From positions 38,783 through 102,782 of the forward strand of contig JAUYPV010000002.1 of the NCBI GenBank assembly GCA_030697555.1: a stretch of DNA of 64,000 nucleotides, given 5' to 3'. Position 1 is the stretch's first letter. Every line of letters begins with the position of its first letter. The notes beneath the pieces were generated by a model. It searched no databases, was not told where the DNA came from, and worked only from the letters and a program-made list of their open reading frames with translations. This document shows, one piece after another, positions 10,719 through 20,030 of this stretch. The position numbers and the translations under genes are program-made. Source of the stretch: Hyphomonadaceae bacterium. Its GTDB lineage: Bacteria; Pseudomonadota; Alphaproteobacteria; Caulobacterales; Hyphomonadaceae.

Positions 10719-11306
10719 ATGAGTATCCGCACTTTCGCCCGCTCGAGCATTCTCGCGGGCATCGCGCTGGCCGCCGCCGGCGCCGCCAATGCCGACGTCT
10801 TCCTCAAGGTCGAGGGCACGCCCGGCGACGCCATTCAAAAAGGCTTTGAAGGCCAGATCACGCTGAGCGGCGCCAATATGAGCATTTCGAACTTCGTGAT
10901 GCCGGATCCGGAAGGTCTGGTGGACACGGTTCGCACCACCAATGTTGGTCCGCTCTTCCTCAACAAATCGCCCGACCGCTCGTCGGCCAAGCTGATGATG
11001 TCGGCTGTCGAGGGTGCGCCGCTCGGCACGATCGAAATAACCTTCACAACGCCCAGCCGTCCGGGTCAGCCGCAAGCCGTGGAGTCCCGCTGGATCCTCG
11101 AAGGCGCCGAAGTCCGCTCCTTCAACGTCTTCCAGGATCCCAACATCGGCCTGGCCCCGACCGAGACCGTCGAGATCGCCTATTCCTCGATGCGCTATCA
11201 ATACTTCGCCAAGGATTCGAAGGGTCAGCGCACGGGCTCGATGGAAGAGGTCAAGTGGTTGGTTCCGGACAGCCAGATGTTTCCCTTCGACGAAGGCTGC
11301 CGTTAG
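10719..11306 (+). CDS. Secreted Hcp-like (T6SS tube-fold) protein with signal peptide
   Basis: 195 aa; signal peptide MSIRTFARSSILAGIALAAAGAANA then DVFLKVEGTPGDA...LGTIEITF...EIAYSSMRYQYFAKDSKGQR, matching Hcp family landmarks. Confidence 0.75.
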   Translation: MSIRTFARSSILAGIALAAAGAANADVFLKVEGTPGDAIQKGFEGQITLSGANMSISNFVMPDPEGLVDTVRTTNVGPLFLNKSPDRSSAKLMMSAVEGAPLGTIEITFTTPSRPGQPQAVESRWILEGAEVRSFNVFQDPNIGLAPTETVEIAYSSMRYQYFAKDSKGQRTGSMEEVKWLVPDSQMFPFDEGCR

Positions 11307-11334
11307 TCATCCTTATTAGCCAATTCCAAGCGTG

Positions 11335-11359
11335 ATCCGGGGAGTTCTGCTCCCCGGAT
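11335..11359 (+). terminator. Hairpin downstream of Hcp-like gene
   Basis: ATCCGGGGAG-TTCTG-CTCCCCGGAT, perfect 10-bp stem, 28 nt after the stop; lacks a clear U-tract. Confidence 0.5.
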
Positions 11360-11418
11360 TCACTGCAGGCTAACGCATCCATGTTAGTCCTTTCCGATCA
11401 CGGGGAGGACTCTGTCCC

Positions 11419-11982
11419 ATGGCCAAGGCCGCGTTCCACAAGAACCAGAAGGTGTTCGTTAAGCCTGTGGGGACATGGGCGATCATCGAACACGTCCTGC
11501 CGCAATGGGTGAAAGGCCTCGATGAGCCGCTGAAGGTTCACTACGACGTCGGCCTCGGCCGCGAGTTCTCGGCCAGCGAACTGACGGCCGACAAATCCAG
11601 CGGCCCTATTGATGATGTGGCCGATCTCGAACAGTGGCGCATCAATCGCGCGCGCAATCGCTGGAACGACACCAATGACATTCCCAACCATCCCTTCCCG
11701 GGCACGTTCCCGGTCGTCACAACTGACGACAAGAACTGGGGCGGCTGGCGCGTTCCGAGCGCCGAATACGACCGCGACCCGCAAAAGATCGAATTCCAGG
11801 CACGGATCATTGCGTCCTCACCGCACCTCATGAGCATATGCAAGGCGCTCGCCCAGTTCGGCATGAACCACTCGGACGACATTCCGGCCGAGTTGCTGGA
11901 TCTCGCCAAGAACTCCACCGTCCTGCTGCGCCGCATCTATGAGACGCATGGCGATCAAGGCCACGCCCAAGCTGCGGAATAA
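11419..11982 (+). CDS. Conserved hypothetical protein
   Basis: 187 aa ORF with good codon usage, no competing ORF; MAKAAFHKNQKVFVKPVGTWAIIEHVLPQWVKG. Confidence 0.65.
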   Translation: MAKAAFHKNQKVFVKPVGTWAIIEHVLPQWVKGLDEPLKVHYDVGLGREFSASELTADKSSGPIDDVADLEQWRINRARNRWNDTNDIPNHPFPGTFPVVTTDDKNWGGWRVPSAEYDRDPQKIEFQARIIASSPHLMSICKALAQFGMNHSDDIPAELLDLAKNSTVLLRRIYETHGDQGHAQAAE

Positions 11983-12096
11983 GCATCTGATTTCCTGAGA
12001 AATCCGGTTTGATGCCCTTTATCTTGGCGCCAAACTCTGTAGGCATTGCGCTCGGCGCCGCATCGACGCGGCGTGGCCGATCGAGAATTGTCGACC

Positions 12097-14727
12097 ATGC
12101 GAACCGAAACGCCGCCACCCGTCAGGCTTGCCGACTACAAGCCGTTTCCGTTCAGAATCGAACAGGTGCGCCTGCTGTTTCAGCTTGAGCCCGGGGCCAC
12201 TCACGTCAAATCGGAACTGATGGTTCGCCGGACGGACGAGTCCGACACGCCGCTTCGCCTGGATGGCGAAAAACTTGTTCTCAAGAGCGTCGTTATCAAC
12301 GGCCAGCCGCTCGACGATGCCGACTTCGCGGTGGAGCCCGAAGGTCTTGTCATCTTCAAGCCCGGCGATGTTTTCACGCTCGAAATCGAAACCGAGATAT
12401 CGCCCGAGACCAACACGGAGCTGTCCGGCCTCTATATCTCCGGTAACCGCTTCTGCACCCAGTGCGAGGCTGAAGGCTTTCGCCGGATCACCTACTATCC
12501 CGACCGGCCGGACGTGCTCGCCCCATTCTTTGTGCGGATCGAGGCAGACCGCGTGCGCTATCCCTACCTTCTCTCCAACGGCAACATGTCGGGCGAAGGC
12601 GATCTCGGTGAAGGCCGGCACTTCGCGGAATGGACCGACCCGCATCCGAAGCCGTCCTATCTCTTCGCCCTGGTAGGCGGCGATTTCGATGTCCTCGAAG
12701 ATTCCTTCACCACCTGCACCAGCAGGCCGGTGAAGCTCGCCATCTATGTAGAGAAAGGTGACGCGCCGCGTGCGGCCTATGCCATGCGCTCGCTCAAGCG
12801 CGCCATGTCCTGGGACGAGGATGTGTTCGGCCGCGAATACGACCTCGACATCTTCCAGATCGTCGCTGTGCGCGACTTCAACTTTGGCGCAATGGAGAAC
12901 AAGGGTCTCAACATCTTCAACTCGGCCTACGTCCTCGCCGACGGACAGACCGCGACCGACACGGATTTCGAGGCGATCGAAAGCATCGTTGCGCACGAGT
13001 ACTTCCACAACTGGACCGGCAACCGCATCACCTGCCGCGACTGGTTCCAGCTCTGCCTGAAGGAAGGTCTCACGGTCTATCGCGACCAGGAGTTCACCAA
13101 GGCGATGCGCTCGCCTGCCGTGGCGCGCATCAAGGAGGTGATCCGCCTGCGGACACGGCAGTTTCCGGAAGACGCCGGGCCGCTGGCCCATGCGGTGCGC
13201 CCCGACGCCTACGCGCGCATCGACAACCTCTATACCGCGACGGTTTACGAAAAGGGCGCCGAAGTCATTCGTATGCTTCGGCTGATGATCGGCGACGAAG
13301 CATTCTTCGCTGGTATGAATCGCTATTTCGACATGCAGGACGGAAAGGCCGCCACGGTCGAGGACTTCATCGGCGCCTTCCAGCCTTCGACGCCGCACGA
13401 CCTGCAGGCCTTTGCACAATGGTATTCGCAGGCCGGCACGCCGCATGTTCGCGCCAAGGGCGACTATGACCCGACGACCCGTTCATGGCGGCTAACCCTC
13501 ACGCAAACGACGGCCCCAACGCCCGGCCAGCCGGTGAAAGCGCCGCAAAGAATTCCCGTCCGCGTCGCCCTATTCGATGCGAACGGGCTCAAACTGGAGA
13601 CCAGGCTGAAGGGCGCTTCATCGGCGGAACACACTGTCCTGCTCGACAAGGTCTCGGATTCCTTCACCTTCGCGGATGTCGCTTCGCAGCCGCGCCCCTC
13701 GCTCAATCGCGGATTCTCTGCACCCATCCGCCTGACCGACGATCTCACGGAATCCGATCGCGCCGCGCTCGCAGGACACGACGACGATGCGTTTGCGCAA
13801 TGGGAGGCCCTGCAGACCATCTCCCGTGCGCTGATCCTCGACGCGGTGGGTGGAGGCGCTCGTGAGCCTGACCGTGCGCGTCTACAGGCTTTTGTCCAGT
13901 CGCTTCGCCATTCCGTTGCCCGCGCGGCGCCAACCGATCCCGCCTACGCCGCATTGCTGCTCTACCTCCCGACCGTCGGTGAACTCATCCTCGACGTCCG
14001 CGACGCCGATCCTTCCGCGATCCACGCCGTGCGCCTCCATGTGCGCCGCGCCATAGCGCGTGCCCTCGAAGACCTGCTTCTTGGCGTGCTCGACCGCAAC
14101 GAGCCCGTCACGTTCGATCCATCGGCCCGCGCTGCAGGCCGCCGGTCGTTGCGCGCTTCTTCGCTCTCGCTGCTGTCGGCGCTTGGTGATCGCCACGAAA
14201 AGCTGGTCTCTCAGGCCTATCGCCTCGCCGCCACGATGACCGAGACGCTTGCCGCGCTCGGAGCGCTCTCGAACATCGAAAGCGACGCTTTCGACGAAGC
14301 CCTCCGGGACTTCGAGTCCCGCTGGTCGAGCCAGCCGTTGGTCATGGACAAGTGGTACGGCGTCCAGGCGATGTCGGTGCGCGACGATCTACGCGAACGC
14401 CTGCAGAGGCTTGTCGAGCGTCCCGACTACGATCTGCGCAACCCCAACCGCGTCCGGTCGTTGGCCGCGTCCTTCTCCATGAGCAACCCGGTCGCGTTCC
14501 ACACGGCCGATGGCTGGGGCTATCGTTTTGTCGGTGACTTGATCCTCAAGGTAGACCCGCTCAACCCGGCCCTGTCGGCCCGGCTATCGACGGCTTTCGA
14601 AAGCTGGAGGTCGTTCAACGCGGCCCGGCGCGAAAAGGCCAATGCGGAGCTGGCGCGTCTATCGGAAGCCGGGCTTTCGAAGAACGCCCAGGACATTGTC
14701 AGCCGGGCGCTGGCCGAACCGGGCTGA
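12097..14727 (+). CDS. pepN: Aminopeptidase N
   Basis: M1 metallopeptidase motifs GAMENKGLNIFN and HEYFHNWTGNRITCRDWFQLCLKEGLTVYRDQEF; start at MRTETPPPVRLADYKPFPF. Confidence 0.95.
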   Translation: MRTETPPPVRLADYKPFPFRIEQVRLLFQLEPGATHVKSELMVRRTDESDTPLRLDGEKLVLKSVVINGQPLDDADFAVEPEGLVIFKPGDVFTLEIETEISPETNTELSGLYISGNRFCTQCEAEGFRRITYYPDRPDVLAPFFVRIEADRVRYPYLLSNGNMSGEGDLGEGRHFAEWTDPHPKPSYLFALVGGDFDVLEDSFTTCTSRPVKLAIYVEKGDAPRAAYAMRSLKRAMSWDEDVFGREYDLDIFQIVAVRDFNFGAMENKGLNIFNSAYVLADGQTATDTDFEAIESIVAHEYFHNWTGNRITCRDWFQLCLKEGLTVYRDQEFTKAMRSPAVARIKEVIRLRTRQFPEDAGPLAHAVRPDAYARIDNLYTATVYEKGAEVIRMLRLMIGDEAFFAGMNRYFDMQDGKAATVEDFIGAFQPSTPHDLQAFAQWYSQAGTPHVRAKGDYDPTTRSWRLTLTQTTAPTPGQPVKAPQRIPVRVALFDANGLKLETRLKGASSAEHTVLLDKVSDSFTFADVASQPRPSLNRGFSAPIRLTDDLTESDRAALAGHDDDAFAQWEALQTISRALILDAVGGGAREPDRARLQAFVQSLRHSVARAAPTDPAYAALLLYLPTVGELILDVRDADPSAIHAVRLHVRRAIARALEDLLLGVLDRNEPVTFDPSARAAGRRSLRASSLSLLSALGDRHEKLVSQAYRLAATMTETLAALGALSNIESDAFDEALRDFESRWSSQPLVMDKWYGVQAMSVRDDLRERLQRLVERPDYDLRNPNRVRSLAASFSMSNPVAFHTADGWGYRFVGDLILKVDPLNPALSARLSTAFESWRSFNAARREKANAELARLSEAGLSKNAQDIVSRALAEPG

Positions 14728-14783
14728 AACTTCGAGCAAACACGGGTTTAGAGCCGAGAACGCTCCAGGCTGCCCCGGTATCG

Positions 14784-14798
14784 TTAACCGCTGACTAA
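14784..14798 (+). promoter_or_regulatory. Candidate CtrA-like box (TTAA-N7-CTAA)
   Basis: TTAA-ccgctga-CTAA, one mismatch from TTAA-N7-TTAA, about 49 bp upstream of the EAL gene. Confidence 0.45.
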
Positions 14799-14846
14799 TC
14801 ATGCACCTTTAGCGTTCACAGTGCGTTTACGTGGCCGGGCGGAAGC

Positions 14847-15971
14847 ATGTCGCTTTCAAATCTTGATGGTGATCGATTTCGCGAGTTCGCTTTCGCGGCC
14901 GCGGACCTGTTGATCGCGACAGACGCTGGGGGACGCATTCTCGACGCCGCAGGCGACGCCTCGCTGCTTCATCACCCCTCGAGTGATCGTCTGATCGGGA
15001 AAAATGCGCTCGAGCTGATCAGCGAAGGTGAAACGCGGCGGCTGCGCGAGGACCTTTGGGCGCTCGGCCCCGGCCGCCGGATCTCGTGGGACGATGCAAC
15101 CGCGATGGAAGGTGGGCGCCGCATCATCGTGCAGCGCAGCCTTGTGTCGCCCAACACATTCAGCTTTGCCGTCTTGCGCACGCCATCCTCGACACAGGTT
15201 CGCGGCGACCGCGCCGAAGAACTGCTTTCAGACCGTTTCCGCGACGCCGTGATGAACGGCCGCCTGATGGCCGCGCGCCAGCCTGTGGTCGACACTCGCA
15301 CAGGCGCAATCAGCCACTACGAAATCCTCGCTCGCTTCAACGGCGAAGAGTCGCCGATGGGCATGATCGCAGCGGCGGAGAAGACCGGCCAGATCAGCCA
15401 TCTTGACTACATCATGGTCAGCGCCGCCGCCGCGCGCCTTTCCGAGTCCCAGGATCCCGGCTTTCGTCTCGCCGTGAATGTCTCCGGCGAGTCGATTCAG
15501 CGCCTAGACGTGATCCGCGAACTTTGCGCGGTGATCTCAGGCCACGACTTCCGGCGCGACCGCCTGATTCTGGAGATAACGGAGTCCGCGGAGATTCAGG
15601 ACATCGACACCGCAGCTCAGGCCGTGACCATGCTGCGCGCCTGCGGCATCGGTGTTTCGCTCGATGATTTTGGCGCGGGCGCAGCTTCATTTGGTTATCT
15701 GCGCGCACTGGATGTGGACGGTCTCAAGTTCGACGGCAGCTTCCTCCAGGCCGCTGCACACAATCTTCGCGGCATCGCTCTCATGCGCAACGTGGCCCGC
15801 ATGTGCGCTGAGCTTGGCATCGCGTCTGTCGGTGAGCGTGTTGAAACGGAGAATGATCGCAAGGTGCTGCTCGAGGCGGGCGTGCGGTTCGCGCAAGGAT
15901 ATCTCTACGGCCAGCCGGCGATCGACGAGACCTTCTTTCCCAGAAGCGGCTCGCAGCGCAGCGCAGCATAG
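14847..15971 (+). CDS. EAL domain (c-di-GMP phosphodiesterase-like) protein with N-terminal PAS-like domain
   Basis: 374 aa; HYEILARFNGEE, LAVNVSGESIQ, LILEITESAEIQD, DDFGAGAASFGYLRALDVDGLKFDGSF. Classical EAL is replaced by EIL. Confidence 0.85.
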   Translation: MSLSNLDGDRFREFAFAAADLLIATDAGGRILDAAGDASLLHHPSSDRLIGKNALELISEGETRRLREDLWALGPGRRISWDDATAMEGGRRIIVQRSLVSPNTFSFAVLRTPSSTQVRGDRAEELLSDRFRDAVMNGRLMAARQPVVDTRTGAISHYEILARFNGEESPMGMIAAAEKTGQISHLDYIMVSAAAARLSESQDPGFRLAVNVSGESIQRLDVIRELCAVISGHDFRRDRLILEITESAEIQDIDTAAQAVTMLRACGIGVSLDDFGAGAASFGYLRALDVDGLKFDGSFLQAAAHNLRGIALMRNVARMCAELGIASVGERVETENDRKVLLEAGVRFAQGYLYGQPAIDETFFPRSGSQRSAA

Positions 15972-15985
15972 CGACGGGGATCGCC

Positions 15986-16525
15986 ATGGACCGCGCGATG
16001 GAACGACTGAAGGTGCTGGTGGTGGACGACAACCATCACATGACCAACATCGTCAAGACGATCCTGCGTGGGATCGGGATCAAGGACCTGGCCGACGTGA
16101 GCAACGCCTCCGACGCGTTCCAGGCCATACGCATCACGCCGGTCGACCTGATCATCGCCGACTACGCGATGGAACCAGTTGATGGCTGCGAACTGACGAA
16201 GCTGATCCGCACGGCTTCGGATAGCCCCAATCACTACGTGCCCATCATCATGCTGACGGCCTACGCGGAACGTTCGAAGGTTGAGGCGGCGCGCGATGCT
16301 GGTGTCACTGAGTTCTGCGCCAAGCCTGTGACGGCGACCGAGCTTTACCGCAAGGTCGCCGCCGTCATCAATACGCCCCGCTCTTTCATCCGCACCAGCG
16401 TGTATTTTGGCCCGGACCGCCGGCGCCGCAAGGACGACGCCTACAAGGGCGATGAACGCCGCGAAAGCCTGTTTGGGCCCAAGGGGGCGACCGTCCTGAC
16501 CAGGCCGGTGGAACCCGTCGCTTAG
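15986..16525 (+). CDS. Receiver-domain response regulator (CheY-like) with basic C-terminal tail
   Basis: MERLKVLVVDDNHHMTNIVKTILRGIGI...DLIIADYAMEPVDGCEL...PIIMLTAYAER...FCAKPV; tail YFGPDRRRRKDDA. Confidence 0.88.
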   Translation: MDRAMERLKVLVVDDNHHMTNIVKTILRGIGIKDLADVSNASDAFQAIRITPVDLIIADYAMEPVDGCELTKLIRTASDSPNHYVPIIMLTAYAERSKVEAARDAGVTEFCAKPVTATELYRKVAAVINTPRSFIRTSVYFGPDRRRRKDDAYKGDERRESLFGPKGATVLTRPVEPVA

Positions 16526-16585
16526 GGCCGCCAAACCTGCACTTGTCGGGTTCCACGCGACCATTCGTGCGGTCCTGGCCCACAG

Positions 16586-16600
16586 TTAATCCCTCATTAA
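16586..16600 (+). promoter_or_regulatory. Candidate CtrA box, exact TTAA-N7-TTAA
   Basis: TTAA-tccctca-TTAA followed by CC, 30 bp upstream of the kinase ATG. Confidence 0.6.
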
Positions 16601-16630
16601 CCCTTTCGCAGCTTTTCGAATCCAAAGCTG

Positions 16631-18952
16631 GTGAATCCGCTCGGATACGGAAGGATTCTGTTTTTGGGGACACGAGCGTCGAGGGGCCCGAAGGCGCAGT
16701 CTGCGCCTAAGCCGCGCGGTGCGGTCCCCGTCGGCATGCTCTGCGTCCTGATGCTCGCCTTTGGCGGGTCGCTGGCCCTGAAGGCCCTGGAAGAACGGCA
16801 ATCTTCGGACAGCGTTATCCTCACGCAGCAGACACGGGAAGCCGAAACTCTCGCTGGCCATGTTCGAGCCGAGCTGATTGCTTCGCGGGCGCGCATGGAG
16901 GGCTTGCTACTAACGGGCGCTTCGCTGGAAGCGATCCGTCGCGGTGTTCCGTTCGACGCCGTCAGCGAGCGCCAGCCGCCCGCCGGGGTCTGGGCCCAGC
17001 TGGCCGACAAGGAAGGTGTTCGGGTCTTCGCCCAGGACAGCCGGGGCAGGTGGACTTCTGGCGTCCGCGCCAGTGTGGCCCTGATGCCGGAGGCGCTCGA
17101 TGGCCGCAGCTTTTACCTGACCCCTGCGACCAGCGCGGTTCTCAGTGTTCGTTTCGAACAGGTTGACTTCAAGCGCTCGGCCGTTGCGTGCGCTCCGGTA
17201 TCGAATGCCGGCATCGCCGCTTGTGTCTTCCGGCCGACGCCGCTGGTCGATTTCGGCGATCTGAATCGCATCGTGATCTATGGCTTGCTCCTGGCCGCCC
17301 CCGCGCTGGCGGTCTTCGGCCTGGTCGGCACGATCAGGCGGCTGCAGCGCGAGAAGAGCGAAGCACAGGCCGCGATACCTGCGCCCACGGCACTTGCGGC
17401 GTCATCCTGGCGCGGCTTTGAAGTCGCGGGGCAGATCGGCCTCTGGCGATGGGATCCGGTGACACAACTGCTCACGATCGGTCAGGAAGCGGCTTCGCTC
17501 GTCGGCGCGCTTCGGCATGGCGAGATGACGCTCGATGAGTTCTGCTCGATGATCGCGGATGACGATCGCCGCCGCGTGCAGAGCGCGCTTGAGCTTGCCG
17601 AACCTGTGCGTCAGATCAATGCCGCCTTCCAGGGCGCCGGACGCTCTTCCGGGAAATACTTCGAGATGATCGGCGGCGCAGGGGCCGCCGATGGCGCGTT
17701 CTCCGGCGCCATCCTCAACGTCACCGACCGCATTCAGGGGCAGCACCGCTCCCGCCGCGCCGAGGCGCTGGCCCGCACTGCGCTCGACGCGCATCCGGGT
17801 CCCTTCGCTGTCTGGGACAACCGCAAACGTCTCACACACTGGAACGCGGCGTTCGCGCGCGTCTTCAATCTCGACAAAACCGTGGTGCAGGCAGGCGCAT
17901 CCTACGACTTCGTCATGGCCGAGCTGACCAAGTTCGTCCGCGTCGAACGCCCGCTTGGCGATGACGCAAACGCCCGCGAAATGCTGCTGCTTTCGGATCA
18001 GTGGGTCAGGCTGGTCGACCGGCGCACCGCCAGCGGCGGCCTGATCACCGTCGGCCTCGACATCTCGAACCTGAAGCGCCAGGAAGCCTCGCTCCAGCGC
18101 TCGGAGCGCCGGCTGAAAGCAATGGTGGTGGAGCTTGAGCGCACCAAGGGACAAGCGCAGGAACTCGCCGAGAAATACGCGGATCAGAAATCCCGCGCCG
18201 AGCGCGCCAACCACACCAAAGGCGCCTTCCTCGCTAACATGAGCCACGAACTGCGTACACCACTCACCCACATCAACGGCTTCTCCGAGATGATGGCGGG
18301 CGAGATCTACGGCCCGCTCGGTGACGTGCGCTACAAGGACTACGCAGATGCGATCCTCCAGTCCGGCCAACACCTTCTCGACCTGATCAACGACATTCTC
18401 GACATGTCGAAGATCGAAGCCGGCAAAATGACGCTGCAGTCGCGCCTGATCGATGCTTCGGAAGCCGTCGATGCCGCGATTCGCCTGATCCGCCGCCGCG
18501 CGACCGACCGGCAGGTGTCGCTGATCTTCGATCCTGACGACGACCTACCGGATATCAACGGCGATCACCGCGCCATCAAACAGATGACGCTCAATCTCAT
18601 CGCCAATGCGATCAAGTTCACGGATCCCGGCGGTGAGATCAAAGTCACCGTAGGCGTCGAGAAACAGTGGTTGGCGATCCGGGTGGCGGATACCGGCGTC
18701 GGCATTCCACCCGAAGACCTGCCGCGCTTGGGCCAGCCTTTCGAGCAGGCGGGCAAGGACGACACCCGCAATCCCGGCGGGACAGGTCTTGGCCTCGCAC
18801 TCACCAAATCCTTCGCCGAAATGCACGGCGGCTATCTGACGATCGAGAGCACGCTTGGCGTGGGCACCACAGTTTCGATCTTCCTGCCGCTGATAGCGGA
18901 ATCCGGCTCGGCTACGCCAGCCCCACCCGGACGCGAACGCGCCAGCGTCTGA
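16631..18952 (+). CDS. Membrane sensor histidine kinase, PleC/DivJ-like HisKA-HATPase
   Basis: FLANMSHELRTPLTHINGFSEMMAGEIYGPLGDVRYKDYADAILQSGQHLLDLINDILDMSKIEAGKM; N-terminal TM segments and PAS region. Confidence 0.88.
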   Translation: MNPLGYGRILFLGTRASRGPKAQSAPKPRGAVPVGMLCVLMLAFGGSLALKALEERQSSDSVILTQQTREAETLAGHVRAELIASRARMEGLLLTGASLEAIRRGVPFDAVSERQPPAGVWAQLADKEGVRVFAQDSRGRWTSGVRASVALMPEALDGRSFYLTPATSAVLSVRFEQVDFKRSAVACAPVSNAGIAACVFRPTPLVDFGDLNRIVIYGLLLAAPALAVFGLVGTIRRLQREKSEAQAAIPAPTALAASSWRGFEVAGQIGLWRWDPVTQLLTIGQEAASLVGALRHGEMTLDEFCSMIADDDRRRVQSALELAEPVRQINAAFQGAGRSSGKYFEMIGGAGAADGAFSGAILNVTDRIQGQHRSRRAEALARTALDAHPGPFAVWDNRKRLTHWNAAFARVFNLDKTVVQAGASYDFVMAELTKFVRVERPLGDDANAREMLLLSDQWVRLVDRRTASGGLITVGLDISNLKRQEASLQRSERRLKAMVVELERTKGQAQELAEKYADQKSRAERANHTKGAFLANMSHELRTPLTHINGFSEMMAGEIYGPLGDVRYKDYADAILQSGQHLLDLINDILDMSKIEAGKMTLQSRLIDASEAVDAAIRLIRRRATDRQVSLIFDPDDDLPDINGDHRAIKQMTLNLIANAIKFTDPGGEIKVTVGVEKQWLAIRVADTGVGIPPEDLPRLGQPFEQAGKDDTRNPGGTGLGLALTKSFAEMHGGYLTIESTLGVGTTVSIFLPLIAESGSATPAPPGRERASV

Positions 18953-18970
18953 TCGGTTTCCTGGGATTTC

Positions 18971-19561
18971 CTAGTTCGTCTTTGCGGGCGCTGGCTCGCC
19001 ACCGGTCGTGACCGAGGCGGGCGGCTTGTCGACGGGCTTGCCGTCGCCCTTCACGCCATCACCACGACCCTTGCTAGGGGGGCGATCGCGATCCGTGCGT
19101 TGCACACGCGCATTGAATGGCGTCAGCAGGCCGACGGCTGCGGTCGCCCGCGCTTCCGGCGGCATCTTGCCGAGATGGCTGATGAGAATGTCCTCGGCGC
19201 TCTGCTGCATGCGTTGTTCACGCGTCTGGAAGATCGTGACCGCATCGCGCAACTTTGCTTCGTCGAACGGTTCCGCCAGCGCGGCGTCGTAAACGGCTTT
19301 TCCTGCCTCGCCCAGACGCTTGCGCTCTCCATCAAGCGCCACCCAGCGATCACGGAACTGCTGGCGCAGCTCCTTGCGGTCGCTGTCCGGAAGCTGCGCC
19401 CAGGCCGCCGCGACCACGTCCGACGTCGGTCCATAGCGCTCGAACTGGCTGGTCACCGGCGGCTTGTTTTGCTTGTTCGCAAGCTGTCCGCCGACAATGC
19501 CGAGAAGCGCCGCGTTGACTGCCAGCGATCCGATCAGGAACAGGGACGTCTTGGAGGGCAT
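18971..19561 (-). CDS. Periplasmic heavy-metal sensor / CpxP-Spy-like protein
   Basis: N-terminal TM; helical region LRQQFRDRWVALDGERKRLGEAGKAVYDAALAEPFDEAKLRDAV; next to ECF sigma genes. Confidence 0.65.
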   Translation of the reverse strand: MPSKTSLFLIGSLAVNAALLGIVGGQLANKQNKPPVTSQFERYGPTSDVVAAAWAQLPDSDRKELRQQFRDRWVALDGERKRLGEAGKAVYDAALAEPFDEAKLRDAVTIFQTREQRMQQSAEDILISHLGKMPPEARATAAVGLLTPFNARVQRTDRDRPPSKGRGDGVKGDGKPVDKPPASVTTGGEPAPAKTN

Positions 19562-19568
19562 GACGCGC

Positions 19569-20030
19569 CTAGTTCTCCGGCTCGTTCATTGCGCTCAGGA
19601 ACACGGCGCCGGCGCCGGCTCCCTGGAGCGACAACATCTGATACTCAGTCGGATTGGCCGGTTGCTCCGGCTCGCCCGCATAACCGGCGGCGAAGCCAAG
19701 CGCCAGCGAAGCCGCGATTGCTCCGCCGGTCGCCCATTGCGGCACATTCCATTTGCCGAACGCCCCGATCCGGGCTCGCGCCCTGTGGCGGTCCGGCGAA
19801 GACGAAATCACACTGGTTTCAAGCGCGATAGAAGCCGGCGCATCCTTCTCAAGCGCCAACAGATGATCGAACGCCCGCTCACTTTCCCAAATGTCCTTGA
19901 TCCGGTGCGGTGCGACTTCCAGAAAGGCTTCCGCCGATGCGCGTTCGTCTTCCGGCCAACGCGACAATTCAGCGCCGTAGGCGCTGACCAGATTCATGAA
20001 ACGAGCTTCGTTCATCATCCGCTCCGTCAA
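19569..20030 (-). CDS. Probable anti-sigma factor or sigma-associated membrane protein
   Basis: 153 aa, single TM (GGAIAASLALGFAAGYAG), overlaps the upstream ECF sigma gene by 4 bp. Confidence 0.6.
   Translation of the reverse strand: MTERMMNEARFMNLVSAYGAELSRWPEDERASAEAFLEVAPHRIKDIWESERAFDHLLALEKDAPASIALETSVISSSPDRHRARARIGAFGKWNVPQWATGGAIAASLALGFAAGYAGEPEQPANPTEYQMLSLQGAGAGAVFLSAMNEPEN

Noticed and set aside
10719-11306. Part of a type VI secretion cluster
   Set aside because: No other tss genes nearby and the protein has a signal peptide.
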